Shown in pieces: positions 9,264 to 18,465 of a stretch of DNA of 64,000 nucleotides (the stretch's first letter is position 1; the number at the start of each line of letters is the position of its first letter). The notes below the pieces were generated by a model, which was not told the origin of the DNA, ran no database searches, and saw only the letters and a list, made by a program, of their open reading frames with translations. This DNA is from an uncultured Bacteroidales bacterium. Its GTDB lineage: Bacteria > Bacteroidota > Bacteroidia > Bacteroidales > F082. The stretch is from positions 1 to 64,000 of the forward strand of contig CAMZAM010000002.1 in NCBI GenBank assembly GCA_947304185.1, read 5' to 3'. The translations under genes and the position numbers were made by a program.

Positions 9264-11168
9264 TTCTCCCCACTTGTCAATTAAATACTGCAATTCCTCT
9301 TTCTTTTTACCGTAATTCCAGTAGAAGTTGTCGTCGACTTTAATGTCGGGATGTGCTGTGGGATTAGCCATAACATCATCTAAATCAGCGAGTTCCTTTT
9401 CAAGAGCGTCGATTTGTTCTTCGAGTTTCTTGATTTCCTTTTCCAGACGGCGTTTTTCGCGTTCTTCGACTTTCTTTGCCTCGTAATCGATCTTGTTTTG
9501 CGAGACAGCTGGCTTTGCTTCCTGCTGAATCTTCTGTTTTTTATTCAAATCATCGAGTTCCTTAAGGCGTTTCTCTTCAAGGAAATCGTAGATATCGCCG
9601 ATATATTCCTTGATATGCGGCTTGCGGAACTCGTAGACTTTCGTCGTGAGGCCTTGAAGGAAGTCACGGTCGTGGGAGACCACGATAAGAGTACCGTCAA
9701 ACTGGATTAGCGCCGACTTGAGGATATCTTTCGACAGCATATCCAGATGGTTGGTCGGCTCGTCGAGGACCAGCAGATTTGTTGGGAAAAGCAGCATCTT
9801 TGCCAAAGAAAGACGTGCTTTCTCACCGCCAGAGAGCACTTTTACCTTTTTATCTATCGTCTCGCCACTGAAAAGAAACGCTCCGAGCAGAGATTTGACC
9901 TTCACGCGCATGTCGCCGGTAGCAACATCGTCGAGAGTCTCGAACACTGTCTTCTCTGGATCGAGCATATCCTGTTGATTCTGAGCGTAATAGCCAATCT
10001 TCACCTCATGACCGAGCTTCACCTCGCCGGTATGGTCGAGCACTCCGCAGATGATCTTCGCCAAAGTCGATTTTCCTTCGCCGTTACGGCCAACGAATGC
10101 TATCTTCTCGCCTCTTGGGATAAGCAGATTGATGTCGTTGAGCACGTTTTTCTCGCCGTACGATTTCGACACATGACTCAGCTCCAGCGTCACCTTACCT
10201 GAATGCGGTGCTGGCGGGAACTTGAAGTGCATCACCGACTTGTCGCGGTCATCGATCTCGACCACCTCCATCTTCTCGAGCTGTTTCACTCTCGACTGCA
10301 CCTGTTTCGCCTTGGTGGCCTTGTAACGGAAGCGCTCGATGAACGCCTCGATCTCCTTTATCTCGCGCTGCTGGTTGTCGAACGCGGCCTTTTGCATGTC
10401 GATACGCTCCTCACGACGTTCCACGAACTCGCTGTAAGCGCACTTATAATCGTAAATCTTTCCACCCGAGATCTCGATAGTCCTGATAGTGATATGATCG
10501 AGGAATGCGCGGTCGTGCGACACCATGAGGATGGCGCCGTAGTAGTTTTTGAGATATCCCTCGAGCCATTGAATAGACTCGATGTCGAGGTGGTTTGTCG
10601 GCTCGTCGAGAAGCAGCAGCTTCGGTTTTCGGAGCAATATCTTCGCCAGCTCGACGCGCATCTGCCAGCCGTTGCTGAACTCGTTCATCTCGCGCACCAT
10701 GTCTTCGTGGTCGAAGCCAAGTCCCACAAGAATCTGCTCCGCCTCGCCTTCGGCCGAATGGCCTCCGATGAGAGTCATACGCTCGTTGAGGGCACTCATG
10801 CGCTCACATAGTTTCTGATAGCTATCGCTCTCATAATCAGTGCGTTGCGACAACTCATCCTGTAGCTGTACCAGCTTTTTCTCAATCTGATGATACTCCT
10901 CGAAGGCAGTCATCGTCTCCTCAAGCACCGTTTTTGTTGAATGTATGTTCTTCTCCTGCGGCAGGTAGCCGATAGTGACGTCGTCGGACATCACCACGCC
11001 GCCGTGTGATGGCTGCTCAAGGCCTGCAATGATACGGATGAGGGTGGTCTTTCCAGCGCCGTTCTTACCCACCAGACCGATGCGGTCCTTCTCGCGGATA
11101 AGGAAATTGATGTCGGTGAAGAGGTCCTGACCGGTGAAATGTATGCTCAGATTTTGAATTGAAATCAT
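9252..11168 (-). CDS. ABC-F family ATPase
   Basis: A 638-residue cytosolic protein with two ABC ATPase domains and no membrane segments; ABC-F proteins act on ribosomes in translation quality control or rescue. Domain 1 has Walker A GLVGKNGAGKTT and Walker B LLLLDEPTNHLD. An arginine/lysine-rich helical linker (RYKATKAKQVQSRVKQ) follows. Domain 2 has Walker A FVGRNGEGKSTLAK, signature LSGGEKARLSLAK and a second DEPTNHLD. The C-terminal 90 residues form a charged coiled coil like the Uup C-terminal domain. I use the ATG at 11168 (MISIQNLSIHF). The gene follows queD by 1 nt. Confidence 0.93.
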   Translation of the reverse strand: MISIQNLSIHFTGQDLFTDINFLIREKDRIGLVGKNGAGKTTLIRIIAGLEQPSHGGVVMSDDVTIGYLPQEKNIHSTKTVLEETMTAFEEYHQIEKKLVQLQDELSQRTDYESDSYQKLCERMSALNERMTLIGGHSAEGEAEQILVGLGFDHEDMVREMNEFSNGWQMRVELAKILLRKPKLLLLDEPTNHLDIESIQWLEGYLKNYYGAILMVSHDRAFLDHITIRTIEISGGKIYDYKCAYSEFVERREERIDMQKAAFDNQQREIKEIEAFIERFRYKATKAKQVQSRVKQLEKMEVVEIDDRDKSVMHFKFPPAPHSGKVTLELSHVSKSYGEKNVLNDINLLIPRGEKIAFVGRNGEGKSTLAKIICGVLDHTGEVKLGHEVKIGYYAQNQQDMLDPEKTVFETLDDVATGDMRVKVKSLLGAFLFSGETIDKKVKVLSGGEKARLSLAKMLLFPTNLLVLDEPTNHLDMLSKDILKSALIQFDGTLIVVSHDRDFLQGLTTKVYEFRKPHIKEYIGDIYDFLEEKRLKELDDLNKKQKIQQEAKPAVSQNKIDYEAKKVEEREKRRLEKEIKKLEEQIDALEKELADLDDVMANPTAHPDIKVDDNFYWNYGKKKEELQYLIDKWGELAI

Positions 11169-11169
11169 C

Positions 11170-11604
11170 TTATTCCTCTCTCCATTCGGCGATGTTGTCG
11201 CGTGTCTCCTGAAGCGTAACGCTATATAGCTCAACGTGTTGCGGCAAGCGATGCTTAATTCTTTGAGCAAAATCAGCCAACATATTCTCGGTTGTAGGCT
11301 GGTAAGGCAGTTCGACTACCTTGTCGAAGTTCTTTTTTGTTATCTCGACAAAACCTTCAGGCATATTATTACCGATGATGAATGAATGATCGAGTTTTTC
11401 GATAACCTCTTGATTTACAATGGCTTTTAGATCATGAAAATCGATTACCATGCCGTTTTTCGGGTTACCTGGCTCGTTGAGAGGCATGCCTTTCACTGTG
11501 ACGCGCAGCTCATAAGAATGGCCATGGATGTTACGACATTTGCCATCGTAGCCTTTGAGGGCGTGTGCCGCCTCGAAATGGAATATTTTTGTAAGATAAA
11601 ACAT
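11170..11604 (-). CDS. queD: 6-carboxy-5,6,7,8-tetrahydropterin synthase QueD
   Basis: A 144-residue member of the 6-pyruvoyl-tetrahydropterin synthase family. It makes carboxytetrahydropterin from dihydroneopterin triphosphate on the path to preQ0 and queuosine. The zinc ligands lie in HFEAAH and HGHSY, with the catalytic Cys in GKCRNIHGH. ENMLADFAQRI and LQETRDNIAEW complete the active site. The start codon overlaps the upstream stop as TAATG, pointing to translational coupling with the secreted nuclease gene. Other queuosine genes are at 61364-62523. Confidence 0.93.
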   Translation of the reverse strand: MFYLTKIFHFEAAHALKGYDGKCRNIHGHSYELRVTVKGMPLNEPGNPKNGMVIDFHDLKAIVNQEVIEKLDHSFIIGNNMPEGFVEITKKNFDKVVELPYQPTTENMLADFAQRIKHRLPQHVELYSVTLQETRDNIAEWREE

Positions 11605-12659
11605 TATTGCACAACAACTTTTTTAAGTACCGAGCCGCCGTTTTGCGATATGACGTTCATAAAATAAATGCCGCTGTTGAGGCTGCTCACGTCGATTGAT
11701 GATTGTTCGTCGCCACTAACATCGAGTGTGAGAACGAGTTGACCCATGACATTATACATATACACCGCCTCGAGGTTCTCACCTGCTATGTTTACTGTGG
11801 TGGTGGCAGGGTTAGGCCACACGCTGACTGAAACGACATATTCGTTTTCGGCCACGCTCCAGTGTGGGTCCCATATTCTTGCAGCGAATTCAGGATCGTC
11901 GACGAATGGGTTGCGGTTTTGCTGAATAGCGTAAACTGCATTGTTACGATTAATCTCTTTTTCAGACACCGGGTCTTCCTCGTGCCAACGCAGCAGCATC
12001 GTCATCGCCCAATCTTTTATCACTGATTTGTTTGTCATATCTGACGTTCCCCAACTGCTATCTTCGGTATAGTAACGCACGCTGACATACATGAGTGCAC
12101 GGGCGATGTCGCCTTTATATTCGTCGATAGGCTCGAACACTGTGCCGTTATAGCCCAAAACCGTGTTATTGCCAAGTTTTCCGCCGTTTTGTGATATCCA
12201 CGAGGCGTTGTTAACCTCGCCGAAAGCGTAGTTTCCACGGCGGTTGTTGACATATCCGTCGGTAGGATAAACATGATGCAGGTCGGTTTTTTCGGTACCG
12301 TCGTTGTTGGTCCACGACTGTGCCCATAAATGTTCTCGGTTATAGCAGTCGCCTTCGTCACCGTAGCTGCCACATTGGTCGTTGCCCAAAGTGTATTGGT
12401 AAGGTGGTGTGCCACCTGGTCGATCGGAATAGATGTCCCATACGTAGTTTGTGCCGGGGCGTTTATCAGTTGTATAGTAAGCGTTCCACAGTCCTGGGGT
12501 GTAGGAAGTATGGTCATCATTCTTGATGATACTATGCAATTTTGTTTTCAGTGCGTTGCCTGTGAGACCTTCTGTGCCATTGTAATAGCCAGGAGAAGGT
12601 TGAGCATACAGGGATACCGCGACGATCACCAAAACCAGTATAAGATATAATTTCTTCAT
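11604..12659 (-). CDS. Secreted endonuclease I family nuclease with T9SS C-terminal domain
   Basis: A 351-residue exported nuclease. A signal peptide ending SLYAQ is followed by an endonuclease I (EndA/NucM) His-Me-finger domain with NREHLWAQSW and DLHHVYPTDGYVNNRRGNYAF at about 110-155. The last ~75 residues form a Por-secretion-type sorting domain (VWPNPATTTVNI...MYNVMGQLV...LNSGIYFMNV...KKVVVQ), so the protein is probably exported by the type IX system. The likely role is degradation of extracellular DNA. It is first in an operon with queD and the ABC-F gene, an odd functional mix. I start at the ATG at 12659, not an upstream TTG. Confidence 0.9.
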   Translation of the reverse strand: MKKLYLILVLVIVAVSLYAQPSPGYYNGTEGLTGNALKTKLHSIIKNDDHTSYTPGLWNAYYTTDKRPGTNYVWDIYSDRPGGTPPYQYTLGNDQCGSYGDEGDCYNREHLWAQSWTNNDGTEKTDLHHVYPTDGYVNNRRGNYAFGEVNNASWISQNGGKLGNNTVLGYNGTVFEPIDEYKGDIARALMYVSVRYYTEDSSWGTSDMTNKSVIKDWAMTMLLRWHEEDPVSEKEINRNNAVYAIQQNRNPFVDDPEFAARIWDPHWSVAENEYVVSVSVWPNPATTTVNIAGENLEAVYMYNVMGQLVLTLDVSGDEQSSIDVSSLNSGIYFMNVISQNGGSVLKKVVVQ

Positions 12660-12703
12660 TGTCAATAGTTTATCGTCTTTACCGATGATTTTGTTTCAGA
12701 TTA

Positions 12704-12711
12704 CAAAGATA
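12704..12711 (-). promoter_or_regulatory. -7 box for the nuclease-queD-ABC-F operon
   Basis: CAAAGATA reads TATCTTTG on the minus strand, about 45 nt before the nuclease ATG. The adjacent 12712-12750 is a low-complexity run of AAAAGTT/AAAAGATA repeats and carries no obvious -33 element. Confidence 0.55.
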
Positions 12712-12772
12712 TAACTTTTAGTTAAAAGATAAAAGTTAAAAGATAAAAGAAATTTGCTCGGAGATTTTTAAA

Positions 12773-12800
12773 CAAAAAAAAGGACGCATTCGATGCGTCC
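12773..12800 (-). terminator. Intrinsic terminator downstream of lipoprotein A
   Basis: GGACGCAT (12782-12789), loop TCG, ATGCGTCC (12793-12800). On the minus strand the stem is followed by a run of eight T residues. It lies about 60 nt past the stop of the last gene in the paralogous array. Confidence 0.9.
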
Positions 12801-12862
12801 CCAATATATTGAAAAACAGTTGATATGCGCCACCATTCGGTGTGTACACATCACTACAATGA

Positions 12863-14677
12863 TTAATAACACACTAGACGAACAGCGTATCCAAGGTGGC
12901 ATTCGTTGTCGCTGTTATAGGTTATATTACTATCCGTGAAGTTCAATAGCCAAGCCCAGCCATCAAGAGTCGTATACGGGGTGGAAGACCAATAGTTGCC
13001 TATTGCCGTCGCGTAGTAAGTTGTGCCATATTCACCACCACGGAAGCCTGTGATAGGCAAAAAGATAGCGCCGGCACCATTTGGGTTACACAGATATTCA
13101 ACAGCACCGTCTGCTTCGTATACATAGACTACATCAGACCTGTTATAACTTGCATCTGGTGCTTTATATTTATCTTGCCAAATTTGATCAGGATTAAAGT
13201 CATCAGGGAATAACAATATTCCGATCGCGCCATCATCAGTTTGTGTTTTGATAAAACGTCTGGCAACACCCGGTCTGTAAAACACGTATAACCACTCTTC
13301 CTTTGAAAGGGTACGCCAATTATCGGTTGTTCCGGAATATCCGGCATTGATGGTTCCGCCGAAATCGCCCGTCCAAGTATAATCGGAATTAGTGGTGGAT
13401 GTTTCTGTCGGATTTCCGCCAACACCCCAAGTACCCCAGCCAAAGAGATCAATCCAGCCATCGTAATCTGGAGCGATATTCGCATTGCCATTGCCGATGA
13501 TATCCCAAGGATGTTCAGCAAAACGCCAAGCACTGCTTGCAGGATTATATTGTAAATTTCCTTTCGAGAATGCAACAGCATTGCCATTGGCACTAACAGT
13601 AAAGCCACGGGCACCTAAATAAGTTATGGTATTTCCTGTATGATATCCATTTTCAATTATTCCGTGTGGAACTTCCCAAAAAACATATTTATAAATCGTA
13701 TTGCCCACCTTAGCTACACCTTTATACTGGGTTGTTATATCACTTTGTGGTAATAGGATGGCCCATCTCTCCCTACTTGCAGTACTTCCTGAAGGATTGT
13801 AGAGCCTTATGACATCCTTTCCGCCATTTGGTGTGATTGTATTGTTGGCGAAATCCACCGTAGCTGTATTTTGGAAACTACACAGACAGGCATCCTCAGC
13901 GGACTCATCATCCAACGTAAACTTCACCAAGGCACATTTATTGCGCAATTTGCTGGTGTATGAAGTTACACCAACTTCGTATGGATTAGTAGACACTCCG
14001 ACTGAAAGGACAGGAAGCTGCGTCCTCTGTTCGCTGATGTTCACAGTGTAGCTTTGTGTTGCAACCGACATTGCGCTCTCATCGAGAAGTCCGCTAACGA
14101 AATAGAAATACAGATACTCACCAACTTTAGGATTTGTAATAGTGCCACTAAACTGGGTGCCGTCGTGTGTCAATGTTCCGACATACACGCCATCCGATCC
14201 GACATGGACCTTGTCGCCTTCAGCATAAGTCACTACGCCTGTTGATGTATTAACACTGTGTTTTGCACCGCTTCCAAGATCCAGGGTTATAAACACCTTT
14301 TCGGCATCGCCTTGTGATATTGTTTCGACATGTTTTTTACACTGGGTCAGGCCAAGAATCATTGTGCATGCGAGAACGATAGCAACACCTTTTTTGGAGA
14401 AACGTTTGCGGCGTGCCACTGCGTAACCGGCTCCTGCCATCATCATTATTAATAATCCGCTTCCGAGAGGAGCATTGATGTTTGTTGGAGCTGCTGGTCC
14501 GAAGGTGTTATTTTCACCGAAAATCTCATTTGAGAGACCCTCATCAGCACGATTTTCATAGTCGTTCTGGTTACGGAAGAAGCCGTCGGATTGAGCGTTT
14601 GTGATTGTCGGCATAAGCATACCGAGAGCCAAAACCGCTGTAAACATCAAAGCTTTTAATGTTTTTTGTTTTTTCAT
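12863..14677 (-). CDS. Paralogous lipoprotein A with composite N-terminal membrane module
   Basis: A 604-residue surface-type protein, last of six tandem paralogs. It has an ordinary signal peptide ending TITNAQ (to about 29), then a short exported stretch (SDGFFRNQNDYENR). A PLGSGLLI...GAGYAVARRKR membrane/basic segment (about 70-92) follows, then an internal lipoprotein-type signal ending ILGLTQC (Cys about 113). The middle domain (about 120-370: GDKVHVG, NKCALVKF, WAILLPQ) resembles fimbrillin/Mfa-like modules. The C-terminal domain (about 385-604: GNLQYNPASSAWRFAEHPW, GWIDLFGWGT, NWRTLSKEEW, GNYWSS, AVRLV) looks FGE/C-type-lectin-like (FISUMP-like). Function is unknown. The start is the ATG at 14677; upstream codons translate the promoter. 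Confidence 0.8.
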   Translation of the reverse strand: MKKQKTLKALMFTAVLALGMLMPTITNAQSDGFFRNQNDYENRADEGLSNEIFGENNTFGPAAPTNINAPLGSGLLIMMMAGAGYAVARRKRFSKKGVAIVLACTMILGLTQCKKHVETISQGDAEKVFITLDLGSGAKHSVNTSTGVVTYAEGDKVHVGSDGVYVGTLTHDGTQFSGTITNPKVGEYLYFYFVSGLLDESAMSVATQSYTVNISEQRTQLPVLSVGVSTNPYEVGVTSYTSKLRNKCALVKFTLDDESAEDACLCSFQNTATVDFANNTITPNGGKDVIRLYNPSGSTASRERWAILLPQSDITTQYKGVAKVGNTIYKYVFWEVPHGIIENGYHTGNTITYLGARGFTVSANGNAVAFSKGNLQYNPASSAWRFAEHPWDIIGNGNANIAPDYDGWIDLFGWGTWGVGGNPTETSTTNSDYTWTGDFGGTINAGYSGTTDNWRTLSKEEWLYVFYRPGVARRFIKTQTDDGAIGILLFPDDFNPDQIWQDKYKAPDASYNRSDVVYVYEADGAVEYLCNPNGAGAIFLPITGFRGGEYGTTYYATAIGNYWSSTPYTTLDGWAWLLNFTDSNITYNSDNECHLGYAVRLVCY

Positions 14678-14728
14678 TTGTTTTAAGTTATTATTTATCA
14701 ATACTTTATCATATTTAAAAATCGGCTG

Positions 14729-14761
14729 CAAAATTACAAAAAATATTGATCGGTTTGACAA
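14729..14761 (-). promoter_or_regulatory. Promoter of lipoprotein A
   Basis: On the minus strand TTG (14761-14759), a 22-nt spacer and TAATTTTG (14736-14729) form a -33/-7 pair. The surrounding ~40 bp (TTTTTTGTAATTTTGCAGCC) recurs almost unchanged ahead of lipoprotein C and closely ahead of lipoprotein F. Confidence 0.65.
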
Positions 14762-14780
14762 TTATTTTTAGGGCACATAA

Positions 14781-14815
14781 AATATCAGCCCGATGCTGCG
14801 CATCGGGCTGATATT
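14781..14815 (-). terminator. Long hairpin terminator after lipoprotein B
   Basis: AATATCAGCCCGATGC (14781-14796) pairs perfectly with GCATCGGGCTGATATT (14800-14815) around a 3-nt loop. It lies 20 nt beyond the stop of gene B. On the minus strand it is followed only by TTTTATG, so the U-tract is weak. Confidence 0.75.
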
Positions 14816-14835
14816 GATATTATTGATAATTATGA

Positions 14836-16662
14836 TTATTGAACAGTGCGAACGAGGCGCACCGAGTACCCGCTGCTACGGACGCCGTTGTACGTCGGTA
14901 AGTAACTCCCAGAGTTGAATTTCACGAAGTACGCGCCGTCTGAAACGCCCAAGAAGGCAGAACTCGACCAGTATTGCCCTTGGGAACCCGCACTGGACAC
15001 CGAAGAACCAATCCGGCTGCCTGCGGCTGGCAAGAACACCGCGCCGTTCTCCTCCATCTTCTCCCACTGGGCAGTCGTGTATGAGTTGGTCCATGCACTG
15101 TTGCCAGCAGTGAAACTCAGACCTGAAGGCAAAACCCAAACGTCAGGTAATATTATCATTCCGTTCACACCATCAACAGAACCATGACCGTATTTCTGGC
15201 TTGCATCGGTTCTTGTTTTGAACACATACGACCACTCGTCTTTTGTAAGTGTGCGCCAGTCATCATGTCCGTCGAGCATTCCTTGAAAGTCTGTCCAGTT
15301 GTAGTCCCCATTATTCGTAGATGTATTGAGAGGATTTTTACCGCTACCCCATGTGCCCCAACCGAAGAGATCGACCCAATCGCTGGTGTTCCATGAGCCT
15401 ATTGCATCGTACTGATGTTGGGCAAAACGCCAGCCCGTGCCTTCCTTGTACTGCAGGTTGCCTGGTGAGAAATGAACGGTTGTCCCTTCAGCATCGACAG
15501 TAAACACATAAGTATTGTTGATTGCGACACTCTGGTACAATTGGTTGTTTGCCAGAGCTGGAATCGTAACGGCATTTGCACACATCTGACCGCCGACAGT
15601 CACATTTGTAGTGTAACTGCCTCCTGCCATAAGAATACCCCATCTGACATTGCTGGCGCTGCTGCCTGCAGGATTATAAAGAGTGATTGGGGCTTTAGTG
15701 CTATATGTGGTTGCACCGACATTGTGCTCGGTTGAATTTATATCCAACCTGCAACTACTATACACATCTGTCAGCGTGACATCTTCAGCTGTCGGCTGGC
15801 TAAGCACGAACTTAACCAAAGCGCATTTGTTATACAACATGCATGTGAGATTGTCCAAATCTCCGTCAGCCTTCAATTGACCTAGAGTCTTTGAAGTTTG
15901 TACGAACGATACCAAAAACAATTTGTTTTTCTGATTTGACATATCCCATACGAAGTAAGGCGGTGTATCCGGCATACCTTCATAGTCATACATCTCTGGA
16001 TTTTGATTGCTTGTATAACAGAAATAGAGATAATCGTCATCATCAAGAACAATCCCTCCGAAATGACTCCAAACGTTTGTGGGGTCATCGTCGATATAAC
16101 CTTCGAATGTGTCGTTGCCGACATAACTCAATTTACCGGAAACTTGGTTGTTATTTACAACCCAGAGAAAATCACCGGTTTCAAAAGTCACCTTACCCAG
16201 ATCACTTCCTGACAAGCCGACCTCGTGTTTTGAGCCGTTATCGACTGTAAGAGTGACAAAAATGGTACCTTGTCCGTGTTGATTCGGATTAGTTGTCACC
16301 GTCTCAACGTTCTTCTTGCACTGGGTCATGCCGAGAAGCATGGCTGCTGCGAGCAAGAGTGTCATGCCTTTGCGGGCGCGTTTACGGCGTGCCACTGCAT
16401 AGCCTGCGCCGGCTGCAACCATGATGAGGAGGCCGCTTCCGACTGGAACGCCAAACTGCTGGTTGGTGATACCGCCTGTTACGCCAGTACCAGGGTCCTG
16501 ACCGAATGTCTGGTTAATGATGTTACCTGTTGCAGCGTCACGGTTGATGTAATCTTCATTGTTTTTGAAAAAACCGTCGTTTTGTGCTGTCATCGGCAGA
16601 ACGAGACCGAAGGTCATAACCATTGAAAGCACGATAGTTTTAAATGTGTTACTCTTTTTCAT
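14836..16662 (-). CDS. Paralogous lipoprotein B with composite N-terminal membrane module
   Basis: A 608-residue paralog. The signal peptide ends LPMTAQ. An NDGFFKNNEDYINRD segment leads to PVGSGLLI...GAGYAVARRKR (about 73-95), then a second hydrophobic lipoprotein-type signal MTLLLAAAMLLGMTQC with Cys near 115. The fimbrillin-like middle domain (GDFLWVVNN, NKCALVKFVL) and FISUMP-like C-terminal domain (GNLQYKEGTGWRFAQHQYD, WVDLFGWGTWG, DWRTLTKDEW, GAVFLPAAGSR, GQYWSSS, SVRLVR) follow. Its first ~115 codons are nearly identical to those of gene F, while the rest is strongly diverged. It is second in the C-B unit, 51 nt behind C, and ends in a long hairpin. Confidence 0.8.
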   Translation of the reverse strand: MKKSNTFKTIVLSMVMTFGLVLPMTAQNDGFFKNNEDYINRDAATGNIINQTFGQDPGTGVTGGITNQQFGVPVGSGLLIMVAAGAGYAVARRKRARKGMTLLLAAAMLLGMTQCKKNVETVTTNPNQHGQGTIFVTLTVDNGSKHEVGLSGSDLGKVTFETGDFLWVVNNNQVSGKLSYVGNDTFEGYIDDDPTNVWSHFGGIVLDDDDYLYFCYTSNQNPEMYDYEGMPDTPPYFVWDMSNQKNKLFLVSFVQTSKTLGQLKADGDLDNLTCMLYNKCALVKFVLSQPTAEDVTLTDVYSSCRLDINSTEHNVGATTYSTKAPITLYNPAGSSASNVRWGILMAGGSYTTNVTVGGQMCANAVTIPALANNQLYQSVAINNTYVFTVDAEGTTVHFSPGNLQYKEGTGWRFAQHQYDAIGSWNTSDWVDLFGWGTWGSGKNPLNTSTNNGDYNWTDFQGMLDGHDDWRTLTKDEWSYVFKTRTDASQKYGHGSVDGVNGMIILPDVWVLPSGLSFTAGNSAWTNSYTTAQWEKMEENGAVFLPAAGSRIGSSVSSAGSQGQYWSSSAFLGVSDGAYFVKFNSGSYLPTYNGVRSSGYSVRLVRTVQ

Positions 16663-16713
16663 TGTGTGAATCAAGATAGTTTATTATTATTGTTTAATTA
16701 ATTCGAATTTAAT

Positions 16714-18327
16714 TTAGTAAACCACTTCTTTAGCGAGGCGGACTGCCACACCCGAGTAATAAAAGTAATCATTCGTTCTTAAAACTGACCAAACCGTTGT
16801 TGGAGGATTATTTCCGTCAGTTCTCAGTTCATTGGCTAAAGCAAAGGCCGAATTATCCCCCTTAATTGATTTTGACCAATAACAAGCATATATTCCTTTA
16901 TATGGTGTCTGTGTGTCAATTGTTTCATTGGCATATTCATTATACGCCCAAGAATCTTCTTTGCTTCTTACTCCACAACCTGGGAAGAACACAGCTCCAG
17001 CAGCAGACATTGCTGTCCAAGCTGCATCAGTATAAACGTTTTGGCTGCAGTCCTCCATGTGGTTGAGCTGGTCAGCAACTGTCACGAAGCTATAATCAGT
17101 CAGATCGAAGTAGTCAGGCAACATGACAAAGCCGCCGACACCGTGGACTGTGGCAGGAGCAATCTTATTAGCACGCATGGTATTACTTGTCTCATTAATG
17201 AGATAGTCGTATTCGTCGTCAGTTAATGTAAACCAACTATTACCGTCATTTATATTATTACCCCACTCATTAAATGTGCTATAATCCGCGTAATTTTTCG
17301 AAACTTTAGTTGGAGCATCGCCTGTTCCCCAGCCGAAAAGGTCAATCCAGCCAGTGTATTCTGGATCTCCGATTCTGTTGTTGGTACTTCCAGATACATT
17401 GCCCCAAGAAACATTATTAACGTCGGTTCCGCCGACGAAATCCCATTCGTGGTCCGCGAACTGCCATGTAGTAGTTGAGGCTTGATATTGTAAGTTACCT
17501 GGAGCAAAATGTACTATCCTGCCTCCACTAACACTGAAATAAGGCTTAACCGACTCCGTTGTCGCTTGTGCTAAATCGATAGTGGCATTGACCAAGCTAT
17601 TATTCGCAGTTGAAGGTATAATAACACAATTCTTATATGCTGTGTTGCGAATCAAAGCGCTGGTTGTAATCTGATTATTTTGTGGCAGAATTATAGCCCA
17701 TCTTTCGGTCGTAGGGCTAGTTGAAGGCCTATTAAGTAGTATAGAATGTGTCTCATTTAAAGGCTCAATGTCAATACCTGCAGCTGTTATTGTCATCCTG
17801 GCTTGGGTGTACATATTACCGATTCTGACAATGTCATCAGTTCCTGTAGAAAGAGTGAATTTCACAAGGGCGCATTTGTTCTCCAAAAATGCTGTATAAA
17901 CATTGCTGGCTGTAGGATAATTCTGGTCTGAAGCACCGCACGACAACACCGGAAGGTTATTGCTCTGGTCGCTAATGTCAATAGTCATGGTATGACCATC
18001 CGGCTCCACACCGCCTGTAAAACAGAACCAAAGAGGCTTTTCCTCAGCTGCTGAGTTGATTGTTCCAGAGAAGTTTTCACTACTACTGCTGTAGGTAACC
18101 ATTCCAACAAAATCGCCATCACTGAAAACATAAAGTATATCACCATTAGTCCATTCAACTTCTCCCAAACCACTGCCTGTAGTAATAACATTATGCTTTG
18201 ATTCGTTTGCGACATTCACTGTGATGAATGTGCCCTGGCTTTGTGTTAAAGTCTCGACTTTCTTTTTGCATTGTGTCATACCGAGTACCAATGCCATTGC
18301 AATAATAATTGTGCTAAGCTTTTTCAT
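16714..18327 (-). CDS. Paralogous lipoprotein C
   Basis: A 537-residue paralog without the extra membrane module. It begins directly with the lipoprotein signal MKKLSTIIIAMALVLGMTQC (Cys20) followed by KKKVE. The middle domain shows TNGDILYVFSDGDFVG, ISDQSNNLPVLSCG, NKCALVKFTL and WAIILPQN. The C-terminal domain shows HFAPGNLQYQASTTTWQFA, GWIDLFGWGTG, WFTLTDDEYDYL, GAVFFPGCGVR, YWSKS and VAVRLAKE. It probably sits on the outer membrane, possibly surface exposed. It opens a two-gene unit with B, from a promoter at 18369. The lipobox (M-T-Q-C) is atypical compared with the Escherichia consensus but is shared by all six paralogs. Confidence 0.8.
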   Translation of the reverse strand: MKKLSTIIIAMALVLGMTQCKKKVETLTQSQGTFITVNVANESKHNVITTGSGLGEVEWTNGDILYVFSDGDFVGMVTYSSSSENFSGTINSAAEEKPLWFCFTGGVEPDGHTMTIDISDQSNNLPVLSCGASDQNYPTASNVYTAFLENKCALVKFTLSTGTDDIVRIGNMYTQARMTITAAGIDIEPLNETHSILLNRPSTSPTTERWAIILPQNNQITTSALIRNTAYKNCVIIPSTANNSLVNATIDLAQATTESVKPYFSVSGGRIVHFAPGNLQYQASTTTWQFADHEWDFVGGTDVNNVSWGNVSGSTNNRIGDPEYTGWIDLFGWGTGDAPTKVSKNYADYSTFNEWGNNINDGNSWFTLTDDEYDYLINETSNTMRANKIAPATVHGVGGFVMLPDYFDLTDYSFVTVADQLNHMEDCSQNVYTDAAWTAMSAAGAVFFPGCGVRSKEDSWAYNEYANETIDTQTPYKGIYACYWSKSIKGDNSAFALANELRTDGNNPPTTVWSVLRTNDYFYYSGVAVRLAKEVVY

Positions 18328-18368
18328 TGTTTATTAATTATAAGAATGTTAATCGTTTTTTGCGGCTG

Positions 18369-18376
18369 CAAAATTA
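18369..18376 (-). promoter_or_regulatory. -7 box of the lipoprotein C-B unit
   Basis: CAAAATTA reads TAATTTTG on the minus strand, inside a ~40-bp block nearly identical to the promoter of gene A (GGCTGCAAAATTACAAAAAA). The leader to the ATG at 18327 is about 35 nt. Confidence 0.6.
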
Positions 18377-18411
18377 CAAAAAATATCGATTGGTTTGACA
18401 TTAATTTATAA

Positions 18412-18441
18412 TAAAAAAGCCCAGCGTCAAAACGCTGGGCT
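18412..18441 (-). terminator. Intrinsic terminator after lipoprotein D
   Basis: AGCCCAGCGT (18418-18427), loop CAAA, ACGCTGGGCT (18432-18441). On the minus strand it is followed by six T residues. It closes the F-E-D transcription unit just upstream of the promoter of C. Confidence 0.92.
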
Positions 18442-18465
18442 GAATCGCATATTTTTATTAGTTTT

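Noticed and set aside
10203-10811. 202-residue plus-strand ORF opposite the ABC-F gene.
   Set aside because: It is the complement of conserved ATPase motifs; a shadow ORF without its own promoter.
12712-12750. CRISPR-like short repeats (AAAAGTT/AAAAGATA).
   Set aside because: Units are 7-9 bp, degenerate and lack spacers; simple low-complexity DNA. No CRISPR array or cas gene occurs in the window.
14836-16662. Diversity-generating retroelement target: the C-terminal FGE/lectin-like domains end like DGR variable proteins (YWSS...SVRLV).
   Set aside because: No reverse transcriptase, template repeat or A-biased variable repeat is present in the window; the similarity is at the fold/motif level only.
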